Assembly (NCBI RefSeq): GCF_900172235.1 | Contig: NZ_FWFQ01000018.1 | Location: 19,861-83,860, forward strand | DNA length: 64,000 nucleotides | Reading direction: 5' to 3' | Source of the DNA: Pseudoruegeria aquimaris | GTDB taxonomy: Bacteria > Pseudomonadota > Alphaproteobacteria > Rhodobacterales > Rhodobacteraceae | In this document: one piece after another, positions 8,513 through 16,636 of the stretch | How the letters are laid out: each line of letters begins with the position of its first letter | How positions within the stretch are numbered: the stretch's first letter is position 1 | Made by a program: the position numbers and the translations under genes | Notes under the pieces: model-generated | The model's database searches: none | What the model saw: only the letters and a program-made list of their open reading frames with translations | What the model was told of the DNA's origin: nothing

Positions 8513-9646
8513 ATGAGCGACACCGTCAAGATCAATCGCGGCTTGAAAGGCATCTATTTCGAACGTTCCGGCGTCAGCCACATCGACGGCGCCGCCGGCA
8601 CGCTCACCTACCGCGGCTATTCGATCCACGATCTCGCCACCCATTCCACCTTCGAGGAAGTCGCCTACCTGCTGATCTACGGCGAGTTGCCCACCGCGGA
8701 GGAGCTCGCCGCCTTCAGCGCCCGCCTCAAGGCCGCCCGCACCCTGCCTAACGAGATCCACGCGATCATCGCCGCCACGAAAGACGGCCACCCGATGGAC
8801 GTGCTGCGCACCGCAGTCTCCGCCCTCGCCGCATTGGAGCCCACCAGCCAGCAGGTCGGTGAACAGGCCTTCATCGAGAACGGCATCCGCCTCACCGCAC
8901 AGGTGCCGATGATCGTCGCCGCCCACGAGGCGATCCGCAACGGCCGCACGCCGGTCGCGCCGGATCCCGCGCTCGACCACGCCGCCAACTGGCTCTGGAT
9001 GCTGAAGGGGGAAAAGCCCAGCGCCGAGGCCGCACGGCTCGCGGACGTGGATTTCATCCTCCACGCCGAACACGGCTCCAACGCCTCCTCCTTCGCCGCC
9101 CGCGTCACCGTGGGGACCGAGGCCAACCTGCACGGCGCCATCGTCACCGCGCTCTCCACCCTCGCCGGCCCCGCCCACGGGGGCGCTGCCGAGGACGTGA
9201 TGAAAATGGTGCAGGAGATCGGCAGCCCCGAGAACGCCGCCGCCTACGTAAAGGCCAAACGCGCGAACCGCGAACCGGTCACCGGATTCGGCCACCGGGT
9301 CTACCGCGCCGAGGATCCCCGCGCGCGGCACATGCGCGACGGCGTGAAGGCGCTGTCCGAGGAAATGGGCCAACCCGAATGGTACGAGATCCTGCAGGCG
9401 GTGGTGGAGGCGATGAAACCCTACGCCCGCCACGGGCTCAACGTGAACGTCGATTTCTATTCCGGCGTCATCTACCAGCTGCACGGCATCCCGATGGATC
9501 TCTACGTGCCGATCTTCGCCATCGGCCGCGTGCCCGGCTGGGTGATCCAGTGCATCGAACAACAGCGCCAGAACATCCTGCTGCGCCCGCTCACCCTCTA
9601 CAACGGCCCCGAGGAGCGCCCCTATACCCCGATCGAGAACCGCTGA
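8513..9646 (+). CDS. Citrate synthase / 2-methylcitrate synthase family enzyme
   Basis: Condenses acetyl-CoA (or propionyl-CoA) with oxaloacetate. The 377-aa length and start (KGLKGIYFE-like, then GAAGTLTYRGYSI) belong to the short CitZ/PrpC/MmgD type rather than the ~430-aa GltA type. Catalytic regions visible are ILHAEHGSNASSF, the second histidine in LAGPAHGGAAEDV and GFGHRVYRAEDPR, and FYSGVIYQLHGIP near the end. It is divergent from pta with only 31 bp between start codons. The position suggests it channels taurine-derived acetyl-CoA into the citric acid cycle, but a 2-methylcitrate role cannot be excluded from sequence alone. Confidence 0.88.
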   Translation: MSDTVKINRGLKGIYFERSGVSHIDGAAGTLTYRGYSIHDLATHSTFEEVAYLLIYGELPTAEELAAFSARLKAARTLPNEIHAIIAATKDGHPMDVLRTAVSALAALEPTSQQVGEQAFIENGIRLTAQVPMIVAAHEAIRNGRTPVAPDPALDHAANWLWMLKGEKPSAEAARLADVDFILHAEHGSNASSFAARVTVGTEANLHGAIVTALSTLAGPAHGGAAEDVMKMVQEIGSPENAAAYVKAKRANREPVTGFGHRVYRAEDPRARHMRDGVKALSEEMGQPEWYEILQAVVEAMKPYARHGLNVNVDFYSGVIYQLHGIPMDLYVPIFAIGRVPGWVIQCIEQQRQNILLRPLTLYNGPEERPYTPIENR

Positions 9647-9679
9647 TCCTTTCCTCTCGCTGCAAATACCTCGGGGGGA

Positions 9680-9711
9680 GTCCTTGCAAAGGACGGGGGG
9701 CGGAGCCCCCC
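9680..9711. terminator. Tandem hairpins between citrate synthase and GNAT genes
   Basis: Two adjoining hairpins: GTCCTT-GCA-AAGGAC (9680-9694) and GGGGGG-CGGAG-CCCCCC (9695-9711). They sit between convergent genes after the motif GCAAATACCTCGGGGGGAG, a composition I associate with terminator-like repeats common in Rhodobacterales. The 33.1-33.2 kb gap carries a related arrangement. Confidence 0.65.
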
Positions 9712-9719
9712 TTCCCCCG

Positions 9720-10556
9720 TCAGCCGAATTCGAAACTCATGACCCCGTAGAGCCGCGCCAGATCCTCCTGCGGCGCACGCCCGCGATACATCCGGGCGGT
9801 TTCAAACACGGCTTCCATCCCGAACCGTTCCGCCATGACCACCGCCGCCGCATTGGGCATCGGCACATCCAGAAACACTGGCCCCGCAGCGCCTTTCGCA
9901 AGACTCAGGAACAGCGCCTCGGCCTGCTCCGCGCTCTCCGCCACCAATGGGCCGATCTTGGTGCCTTCGCGGCAGGGCCGCGCCACGCCCCAACCGGCGC
10001 AGCGCGCGCCGTCCATCAGCATGAGCGATCGGGCATCCGGTTGGGCGAGCCACGCCCGCAGGTAGCTGATGCGGGAAAAGCCAGCTACCTCCGCGTCCAA
10101 CCCGTGCACGGCGTCCATACGGGCCGGAACCGCGCCCAGATCCCCGGCCTGCGGCAGCCGCGCCGGGTCCACTGCAAAACGCGTGTTGGCATGGGCATAG
10201 ACGAAGCCTGACGCCCTGTAGTTCTCCTGCTGGTCCACCACGCCGTCCAGCCCCACCGTCGCGCCGTCCAGCCGTTGCAGGGCGGCCTGCCAGAGCCCCA
10301 GCCCGTGCCCCTGCCCTCGCAGATCGGGGTGGCAGATGTAGAAACCGAGAAAGCCGAACCCCGCGCTTTGCCGCGCCACCGAGATCACGGCGGCCAGTTC
10401 ATCACCGAGGAAACAGCCCACGAAGGCCCCAGGATCGGCGGCATGGAAGGTCTGCGCATCGTGAAGTCCGGGGTTCCAGCCTTCCGCAGCTGCCCAGTCC
10501 ACGGCCAGCGCCACCTCTTCTGCCGACAGTGTCCGAAATACGCGCGTGGCCGCCAT
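9720..10556 (-). CDS. GNAT-family N-acetyltransferase, two-domain
   Basis: A 278-aa predicted acetyltransferase. Residues about 1-130 form a GNAT fold with the acetyl-CoA loop HPDLRGQGHGLGLWQ; the C-terminal half resembles a second, degenerate GNAT module (DUF1248/Acetyltransf_18 type) ending PNAAAVVMAERFGMEAVFETARMYRG. The ATG at 10556 has GAGGGAG upstream; a TTG 18 nt earlier is less likely. It starts 24 bp after the FAH-fold gene stop and is probably the last gene of the LacI-controlled left arm. The substrate is unknown and a direct link to sugar metabolism is not evident. Confidence 0.72.
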   Translation of the reverse strand: MAATRVFRTLSAEEVALAVDWAAAEGWNPGLHDAQTFHAADPGAFVGCFLGDELAAVISVARQSAGFGFLGFYICHPDLRGQGHGLGLWQAALQRLDGATVGLDGVVDQQENYRASGFVYAHANTRFAVDPARLPQAGDLGAVPARMDAVHGLDAEVAGFSRISYLRAWLAQPDARSLMLMDGARCAGWGVARPCREGTKIGPLVAESAEQAEALFLSLAKGAAGPVFLDVPMPNAAAVVMAERFGMEAVFETARMYRGRAPQEDLARLYGVMSFEFG

Positions 10557-10580
10557 GGCTGCGGTCTCCCTCAACAGGGC

Positions 10581-11720
10581 CTAAAGCAGCCCCCGGCCCG
10601 CAAGGTAGCCCATCAGGCTGCGCACACCAAAGGTCCAGGGCGCGCAGTCGGTGGAGAGCCGCACCCGGTTGCGCAGGGTTCCCAGCCCCGGCGCGGAAAT
10701 TTCCACCACGTCGCCGATCTTGTGGGTGAAGCCTTCGCCCGGCACGTCGCGGTCCTCGGTGGGCGCGAAGAGCGTGCCGAGAAACAGCATCAGCCCGTCC
10801 GGATACTGGTGATGCCGCCCGATCGTCTGGGCCACCAGGTCTTCCGGGTCGCGGCTGATCTCCTTCATCGAGGAATGGCCGTGCAGCACGTAGCCATCCT
10901 CACCCGTCACCACCATGTCCAGCTCCGCCGCGCGCACGTCATCGAGCGTGAAACCTTCGTCGAACAGGCGGATCATCGGCCCGATGGCGCAGGAGGCGTT
11001 GTTGTCCTTCGCCTTCGACAGCAGCAGCGCCGAGCGCCCTTCCACGTCGCGCAGGTTCACGTCATTGCCGAGGCAGGCGCCAAGGATGCGCCCCTTGGAG
11101 GAAACAGCCAGCACCACCTCCGGCTCCGGGTTGTTCCACGCCGAGATCGGATGCAGGCCCACGTCGGCGCCGTGCCCCACGGACGACAGCACCTGCGCCT
11201 TGGAGAAGACCTCCGCATCCGGGCCGATGCCGACCTCCAGATACTGGGACCAAAGCCCCTCTCGGATCAGCGCGGCCTTCACCCGCGCAGCCTCCTCCGA
11301 GCCCGCCCTGACGTTGCGCAGGGAGTCTCCAATCGCGGCCCCGACGCGGGCGCGGATGGCTTCGGCCTTGGCCGGATCGCCCGCCGCCTGCTCCTCGATC
11401 ACCCGCTCCACCATGGAGCGCGCGAAGGTCACGCCGCAGGCCTTCACCGCCTGCAAGTCGCAGGGGGCAAGCAGATGGGTCTGGCTCAAATCGCCGACCG
11501 GCGCGGCTTCTAAGTCAGCCCAGGCGCATAGGTCCTCGCCTTCCGCACGTCGCAGGTAGGCGGCGGGATCCTCCATTTCGCAGATGTCGCGCACGGTGGG
11601 GGCCGCGCGGCTGGTGATGTCCAGCACGCGACCCGCCCGCAGAGTGATGACGCCCGGCCCGCCCAGATCGGCGCGCCAGACGCGGCCCAGCCAGAGGCCG
11701 TTGTCGGGCAGATCAGCCAA
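10581..11720 (-). CDS. FAH-fold dehydratase/hydrolase, 2-keto-3-deoxy-pentonate dehydratase-like
   Basis: A 379-aa member of the fumarylacetoacetate hydrolase superfamily. The C-terminal half has the metal-site and core pattern PEPEVVLAV, CLGNDVNLRDVEGRSALLLSK-type block, SCAIGPMIRLFDE and DGLMLFLGTLFAPTEDRD. The long N-terminal domain and the EGRS/KAKDNNAS region resemble the Caulobacter XylX/2-keto-3-deoxy-D-xylonate dehydratase branch rather than acylpyruvases. It overlaps the upstream Gfo/Idh gene by 8 bp and is in an operon with a sugar isomerase, which fits a role on a sugar-acid intermediate. Exact substrate is inference. Confidence 0.75.
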   Translation of the reverse strand: MADLPDNGLWLGRVWRADLGGPGVITLRAGRVLDITSRAAPTVRDICEMEDPAAYLRRAEGEDLCAWADLEAAPVGDLSQTHLLAPCDLQAVKACGVTFARSMVERVIEEQAAGDPAKAEAIRARVGAAIGDSLRNVRAGSEEAARVKAALIREGLWSQYLEVGIGPDAEVFSKAQVLSSVGHGADVGLHPISAWNNPEPEVVLAVSSKGRILGACLGNDVNLRDVEGRSALLLSKAKDNNASCAIGPMIRLFDEGFTLDDVRAAELDMVVTGEDGYVLHGHSSMKEISRDPEDLVAQTIGRHHQYPDGLMLFLGTLFAPTEDRDVPGEGFTHKIGDVVEISAPGLGTLRNRVRLSTDCAPWTFGVRSLMGYLAGRGLL

Positions 11721-12876
11721 ATTTCACCCAGGCGGCGTTGCGGCTGGAAGAGCGCACGCAGGCGTCCACGAACTGCACGCCTTCGAGCCCGTCCTGAACC
11801 GTCGGATAGAGCGTGCCGGCAGGTGCCGGCTGCCCGGCGCGCGCCGCTTCGATGGCGGCCGCGGCCTCGGAATAGACGTTGGCGAACCCTTCGAGGTAGC
11901 CCTCGGGATGGCCCGGCGGCACGCGGGTGAGCCGGTTTCCGGCCTCCGATGCCCCTGCCCCGCCGCGGGTGATCAGGCGTTTGGGCTCGCCAAAGGGCGT
12001 GAACCACAGCTCGTTGGGGTTCTCCTGCCCCCACTCAAGCCCACCCTTGGAGCCGTAGATGCGCAGGCGCAGCCCGTTCTCGTTGCCCGGCGCCACCTGC
12101 GAGCACCAGAGCATCCCGCGGGCGCCGTTCTCGTAGCGCAGCAGCACATGGCCGTTGTCGTCCACCTGGCGGCCCGGCACGAAGCTCTGGAGATCGGCCG
12201 CAAGGCTTTCCACCTTCAGCCCCGAGACGAAGCGCGCGAGGTTGAAGGCGTGGGTGCCGATGTCGCCCGTCGCCCCGCCCGCGCCGCTGCGCGCCGGATC
12301 GGTGCGCCACTCGGCCTGCTTGTTCTCGACGTGTTCGGTGAGCCAATCCTGCACGTATTCCACCTGCACGAGGCGGATCTCGCCCAGATCGCCCGCCGCC
12401 ACCATCTCGCGCGCCTGCCGCATCAGCGGGTAGCCCGTGTAGTTGTGCGTCAGGATGAAGAGCGCGTCGGAGTTCTCCGCCGCTTTCACCAGCTTCCTGG
12501 CGTCCGCGAGGTTGGACGTCAGCGGCTTGTCGCAGATCACGTGGATGCCACGCTTCAGGAATTCGCGCGCGGCGGCGTAATGCACGTGGTTCGGGGTGAC
12601 GATCGCCACCGCCTCGATGCCGTTCCTGATCCGCGCCTCGCGCTTGGCCATCTCGGTGAAATCGGAATAGATCCGATCCTCCGCCAGCCCCAGCGCACGG
12701 CCGCTTTCCAGCGCCCGCTCAGGGGTGGAGGAGAGCGCTCCGGCCACCAGTTCGAACTTGCCGTCGAGCCGTGCGGCGATGCGGTGAACCGCGCCGATGA
12801 AGGCGTCCTTTCCGCCCCCGACCATGCCCAGCCGGATCGGCCCTGCCGTTCCGTCGTTGCGCCCTGTGATTGCCAT
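11713..12876 (-). CDS. Gfo/Idh/MocA family NAD(P)-dependent sugar dehydrogenase
   Basis: A 387-aa cytoplasmic oxidoreductase. The N-terminal Rossmann fold shows RLGMVGGGKDAFIG, and the family EKP motif appears as CDKPLTSN near residue 120. The C-terminal alpha/beta domain carries GGATGDIGTHAFNLARF, the usual Gfo/Idh substrate-site block with Asp and His. It lies 39 bp after the sugar isomerase gene and overlaps the FAH-fold gene. A second family member is on the right arm of the same divergon, suggesting oxidation and later re-reduction of a sugar or polyol. The substrate cannot be named. Confidence 0.85.
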   Translation of the reverse strand: MAITGRNDGTAGPIRLGMVGGGKDAFIGAVHRIAARLDGKFELVAGALSSTPERALESGRALGLAEDRIYSDFTEMAKREARIRNGIEAVAIVTPNHVHYAAAREFLKRGIHVICDKPLTSNLADARKLVKAAENSDALFILTHNYTGYPLMRQAREMVAAGDLGEIRLVQVEYVQDWLTEHVENKQAEWRTDPARSGAGGATGDIGTHAFNLARFVSGLKVESLAADLQSFVPGRQVDDNGHVLLRYENGARGMLWCSQVAPGNENGLRLRIYGSKGGLEWGQENPNELWFTPFGEPKRLITRGGAGASEAGNRLTRVPPGHPEGYLEGFANVYSEAAAAIEAARAGQPAPAGTLYPTVQDGLEGVQFVDACVRSSSRNAAWVKFG

Positions 12877-12915
12877 CTGCCTGATCCTCCCTGAGCTTCG
12901 CGCCTTCAGCCAGGC

Positions 12916-13968
12916 CTAGAGGCCCAGCATCTTCCGGTTGGCCGCCTCGTCCGTGCCGCCATCGGCGAAATCGTCGAAAGCGTGTTCGGTGACGCGGATG
13001 ATGTGATCCTTCACGAATTGCGCACCCTCCCGCGCCCCGTCTTCGGGGTGCTTGAGCGCGCATTCCCATTCCACCACGGCCCAGCCGAAGAAATCATTGG
13101 CCGCCATCTTGGCGAAGATCGCGCTGAAATCGACCTGCCCGTCGCCGAGGCTGCGGAAGCGGCCGGCACGGTCCACCCAACTCTGGTAGCCGGAGTAGAC
13201 CCCCTGCCGCCCCGTCGGGTTGAACTCGGCATCCTTGACGTGGAACATCTTGATCCGGTCCTTGTAGATGTCGATGTTGTCGAGGTAGTCGAGGCATTGC
13301 AGCACGTAGTGGCTGGGATCGTAGAGCATGTTGCAGCGGGCATGGCCGTCGAGCCGCTCAAGGAACATCTCGAAGGTCACGCCGTCGTGCAGATCCTCGC
13401 CCGGATGGATCTCGTAGCAGACATCCACGCCATTCTCCTCGGCATGATCGAGGATCGGTCTCCAGCGGCTTGCCAGTTCATCGAAGGCGGTCTCCACCAG
13501 CCCGGCCGGGCGCTGGGGCCACGGGTAGACGTAGGGCCAGGCCAGCGCACCGGAGAAGGTCGCGTGTTCGGTGAGGCCGAGGTTGCGCGAGGCGGTGAGC
13601 GCCTTCTTCACCTGGTCCACCGCCCAGGCCTGGCGCGCCTTGGGGTTGCCCCGCACCTCCGGCGCGGCGAAACCGTCGAAGGCGGCATCATAGGCGGGAT
13701 GGACCGCCACGAGCTGGCCCTGCAGGTGGGTCGAAAGCTCCGTCACCTCGATGCCGTTGGCCGCGGCGACGCCCTTGATCTCGTCGCAGTAATCCTTGGA
13801 GGTGGCGGCCTTTTCGAGATCGAAGAGACGGCCGTCCCAGCTGGGGACCTGCACGCCGATGTAGCCGCAGTCGGCCGCCCATTTGGTAATCGACTCCCAG
13901 CTGTTGAACGGGGCGTCATCGCCTGCGAACTGCGCAAGGAACAGCGCAGGACCCTTGATCGTTTTCAT
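12916..13968 (-). CDS. Sugar phosphate isomerase/epimerase (xylose isomerase-like TIM barrel)
   Basis: A 350-aa TIM-barrel protein of the IolE/AP endonuclease 2 superfamily. Metal-ligand-like segments are visible in CYEIHPGEDLHDG, YDPSHYVLQ, MFHVKDAEF and VVEWECA. The ATG at 13968 has AGGAGGG upstream; a longer frame to 14028 crosses the LacI operator region and is rejected. It is the first gene of the minus-strand arm, with the operator at 14038-14051 about 70 bp upstream. Likely isomerises or epimerises a keto sugar or inositol-type intermediate with the two Gfo/Idh enzymes. Confidence 0.83.
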   Translation of the reverse strand: MKTIKGPALFLAQFAGDDAPFNSWESITKWAADCGYIGVQVPSWDGRLFDLEKAATSKDYCDEIKGVAAANGIEVTELSTHLQGQLVAVHPAYDAAFDGFAAPEVRGNPKARQAWAVDQVKKALTASRNLGLTEHATFSGALAWPYVYPWPQRPAGLVETAFDELASRWRPILDHAEENGVDVCYEIHPGEDLHDGVTFEMFLERLDGHARCNMLYDPSHYVLQCLDYLDNIDIYKDRIKMFHVKDAEFNPTGRQGVYSGYQSWVDRAGRFRSLGDGQVDFSAIFAKMAANDFFGWAVVEWECALKHPEDGAREGAQFVKDHIIRVTEHAFDDFADGGTDEAANRKMLGL

Positions 13969-14037
13969 GTGAACCCTCCTCCCGTGGGCCGTGGCGCCCC
14001 GGCTCCTTCCGGGTGTTTTACGGTCCAAATGGGTCGA

Positions 14038-14051
14038 TGTAATCGTTTACT
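14038..14051. promoter_or_regulatory. LacI-family operator, left arm
   Basis: TGTAATCGTTTACT, a 14-bp near-palindrome with central CG, lies between the LacI regulator and the sugar isomerase gene. It matches the two sites before the ABC importer genes at 13 of 14 and 11 of 14 positions and probably lets the regulator control the left arm. Confidence 0.75.
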
Positions 14052-14094
14052 TCGTCATGTTTCAGTGATTCTCGGCAATCTGTCCACCGTGTTG

Positions 14095-15120
14095 TTAGCG
14101 GGCAGGCGCGGCGGTGCTGGCGCGCTCCACCAGTTCAACCGGCACGATGTGCAGGAAATCGGGCTGCACTTCCGTGGGCCTACGCAGGCGCGAAAGCAGG
14201 GTCTGCGCCGTGATGCGGCCCAGTTCCATGCGATCCTGCCGGATGGTGGTGAGCGCGGGCCGGAAGTAGGGGGCGAGATCGATGTCGTCGAAACCCACGA
14301 CCGAGAGATCCTCGGGCACGCGGACGCCGGCGTCCGACAGCCGGCTGATGAAGCCCATCGCCATGAGGTCCGAGGCCGAGAACACCGCGGTGGGGCGCTC
14401 CTTCAGGCCGAGAAAGGCCTCCGCCGCGGCCGCGCCGGAAGCGAGCTTGAAATCGCCGGGGAAGACCCATTCCGGCCGCACGTCCAGCCCGCGGGCCTCG
14501 GCCGCCTCGAAGAAGGCCGCCCGCCGCACCCCGGTCAGAACGTTGTCTTCCGGGCCGCAGATATGGCCGATCGCCCTGTGCCCCAGATCGGCCAGGTGGT
14601 TCACCGCCTGGATGGCGCCGGAACGGTTGTCGGAGCGGATCGAAGGGATGCCCGCCCCCTCGGCCCATTCACAGGCGTAGATCACGAGATGCTCGTTTGG
14701 CGTCCCCTTGACCGACTCGATCGAGGAAAGCGGCAGGATGCCGTCCAGCACGATCACCCCGTCGGCGCGCCCGTCCTGGAACACATGCGACAGCGGCGTG
14801 CCCGCAGGCCCGATGTTGGCGGTGTCGGAAACCAGCACGCTGTATTCGGCCTCCGAGAAGACCTGCTCGATGCCGGCGATGATCTGCGAGAAGAAAGGGT
14901 TGCCGATGTTGGGGATCAGCGTGAGGATCGATCCGGTGCGCTGGGTGCGCAGATTCCGGGCCGCCCGGTTGACGCGATACCCCGTGGCCCGCACGGCCTC
15001 CAGCACCGCCTTCCGGGTGCGCTCGGAGACGACGGAAGGGTTGCTGAGGGTGCGACTCACCGTGGCCGTCGATACGCCGGCCGCCTTCGCCACATCCTGG
15101 ATCTTCACGGTTTCCGACAC
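14095..15120 (-). CDS. LacI-family transcriptional regulator
   Basis: A 341-aa sugar-responsive repressor. Residues 5-55 are the LacI helix-turn-helix and hinge helix (KIQDVAKAAGVSTATVSRT, then YRVNRAARNLRTQRT). The remainder is the periplasmic-binding-protein-like effector domain with NIGNPFFSQI, ADGVIVLDG and SVVGFDDIDLAPYF. It sits between two operon arms with TGTAA-N4-TTACA-type operators on both sides, so it probably controls both arms. The effector is unknown, presumably the imported sugar or a product of it. Confidence 0.9.
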   Translation of the reverse strand: MSETVKIQDVAKAAGVSTATVSRTLSNPSVVSERTRKAVLEAVRATGYRVNRAARNLRTQRTGSILTLIPNIGNPFFSQIIAGIEQVFSEAEYSVLVSDTANIGPAGTPLSHVFQDGRADGVIVLDGILPLSSIESVKGTPNEHLVIYACEWAEGAGIPSIRSDNRSGAIQAVNHLADLGHRAIGHICGPEDNVLTGVRRAAFFEAAEARGLDVRPEWVFPGDFKLASGAAAAEAFLGLKERPTAVFSASDLMAMGFISRLSDAGVRVPEDLSVVGFDDIDLAPYFRPALTTIRQDRMELGRITAQTLLSRLRRPTEVQPDFLHIVPVELVERASTAAPAR

Positions 15121-15213
15121 TCGAACCCACCCTTTTATTCAACGCCTGCGGTGGGTTTCCGATCCTACCCCACCAAGCCTATTGACAGACTCGGCCTAAA
15201 TCCATTTCCTATA

Positions 15214-15227
15214 TGTAATCGTTTACA
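15214..15227. promoter_or_regulatory. LacI-family operator 1 before sugar ABC operon
   Basis: TGTAATCGTTTACA, dyad TGTAA-TCGT-TTACA, 81 bp before the binding-protein start and 94 bp upstream of the regulator's own start. It can serve both directions. Confidence 0.8.
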
Positions 15228-15254
15228 GCCTGCCGTGCAAATGCTTCATCAGTC

Positions 15255-15268
15255 TGTAATCGATTGCA
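15255..15268. promoter_or_regulatory. LacI-family operator 2 before sugar ABC operon
   Basis: TGTAATCGATTGCA, part of the 16-bp near-palindrome at 15254-15269, 41 bp from operator 1 (start to start). About four helical turns separate the centres, which suits cooperative binding or a small loop. Confidence 0.75.
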
Positions 15269-15307
15269 GCCCGAATGATATCCATCCGGGTCTCAGGGAG
15301 GAGAAAC

Positions 15308-16540
15308 ATGAAAACTATTCGTACCCTTTTTGCGGCAACCACCGCACTCTGCGCAGCGACGGCCGTCTCTGCCACCGAACTGGAAGTCACCCACTGGTGG
15401 ACCTCCGGCGGCGAAGCTGCAGCCGTGGCGGAGTTCGCAAAAGCGTTCAACGCAACGGGCCACACCTGGAAGGACGGCGCCATCGCCGGCTCCGGCGGCG
15501 TTGCCCGCCCGATCATCATCAGCCGCATCCTTGGCGGTGACCCGATGCACGCCACCCAGCTGAACCACGGCCGCCAGGCCGAGGAGCTGGTGGAAGCCGG
15601 GCTGATGCTCGATCTCACCGACGTGGCCGAGGCCGAAGGCTGGCGCGACATCGTGCACCCGACCTCGCTGCTCGACAGCTGCACCGTGGACGGCAAGATC
15701 TACTGCGTGCCGGTAAACATCCACTCCTGGCAGTGGATGTGGCTGAGCCACAAGGCCTTCGCCGACGCCGGCGTGGACGTGCCCTCCAACTGGGACGAAT
15801 TCGTGGCCGCCGCCCCGGCGCTGGAAGCCGCCGGCAAGATCCCGCTGGCGATGGGCCAGCAGCCGTGGCAATCCTCCGGCGCCTTCGGCGTGCTGACGGT
15901 CGCCATCGCAGGCCCCGACGCCTGGCTCGAAGTGAACGCCAACAAGAACGCCGAAGTGGCCGCCGGCCCCGAGTATGCGAAGGTCTTCCAGGCCGCCGCC
16001 GCGGCCCGCGCCATGGCCGCCAACTCCAACGTGCAGGACTGGAACCAGGCCACGAACCTCGTGATCACCGGCCAGGCCGGTGGCCAGATCATGGGCGACT
16101 GGGCGCAGGGTGAATTCCAGGTGGCCGGCCAGGTCGCCGGCGTGGACTACACCTGCCTTCCGGGCCTCGGCGTGAACGAAGTGATCTCCACCGGCGGGGA
16201 TGCCTTCTACTTCCCGAAGAACGACGATCCGGAAATCACCAAGGCCCAGAAGGAACTGGCCTCGCTGATGCTGTCCAAGGAAGTCCAGGTGGCCTTCAAC
16301 CTCAAGAAGGGCTCGCTTCCGGTCCGCGGCGACATCGATCTCTCCGCCGCCAACGACTGCATGAAGAAGGGCCTCGACATCCTGGCCAAGGGCAACATCC
16401 TGCCTGACGGCAACCAGGTGCTTTCCGCCGACACGACCGGCCAGATCGAAGACCTGATGGTCGAGTTCTGGAACGACCCGTCGATCACCGCGGAAGATGC
16501 CCAGGCACGCTACGCCGAGATCATCGCGAGCGCCGACTGA
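15308..16540 (+). CDS. Sugar ABC transporter substrate-binding protein (family 1)
   Basis: Periplasmic sugar-binding protein, 410 aa. Residues 1-22 form a signal peptide ending VSA before TELEVTHWW. The opening THWWTSGGEAAAVAEFAKAFN, the DPMHATQLNHGRQ block and SWQWMWLSHKAF are typical of the glucose/mannose (GtsA-like) branch of the family. The ATG at 15308 follows GGGAGGAG; the longer frame to 15275 has no support. It is first in an operon with two permeases, an ATPase, an isomerase and a Gfo/Idh enzyme. A tandem hairpin directly after it should favour its higher expression. Confidence 0.88.
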   Translation: MKTIRTLFAATTALCAATAVSATELEVTHWWTSGGEAAAVAEFAKAFNATGHTWKDGAIAGSGGVARPIIISRILGGDPMHATQLNHGRQAEELVEAGLMLDLTDVAEAEGWRDIVHPTSLLDSCTVDGKIYCVPVNIHSWQWMWLSHKAFADAGVDVPSNWDEFVAAAPALEAAGKIPLAMGQQPWQSSGAFGVLTVAIAGPDAWLEVNANKNAEVAAGPEYAKVFQAAAAARAMAANSNVQDWNQATNLVITGQAGGQIMGDWAQGEFQVAGQVAGVDYTCLPGLGVNEVISTGGDAFYFPKNDDPEITKAQKELASLMLSKEVQVAFNLKKGSLPVRGDIDLSAANDCMKKGLDILAKGNILPDGNQVLSADTTGQIEDLMVEFWNDPSITAEDAQARYAEIIASAD

Positions 16541-16553
16541 TCTTGAAACCAAT

Positions 16554-16619
16554 GTGCTGGCCCCTGCTGCGGGCCAGCACGTTCTGAAACGCGAGGCGCA
16601 GCTTTCGCGCCGCGTTTCA
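16554..16619 (+). terminator. Two hairpins between binding protein and permease genes
   Basis: Hairpin A is a perfect 10-bp stem (16554-16563 with 16571-16580, loop CTGCTGC). Hairpin B pairs TGAAACGCG (16585-16593) with CGCGTTTCA (16611-16619). They fill the 96-bp gap just before the permease ribosome binding site. No T-run follows, so they likely attenuate or protect the upstream mRNA rather than end it fully. Confidence 0.6.
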
Positions 16620-16636
16620 ATCGGGGGAGAAGGCCC

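Noticed and set aside
15182..15215. TTGACA at 15182 with TATATG at 15210 as a sigma-70 promoter
   Set aside because: The spacing of 22 bp is too long for a normal promoter.
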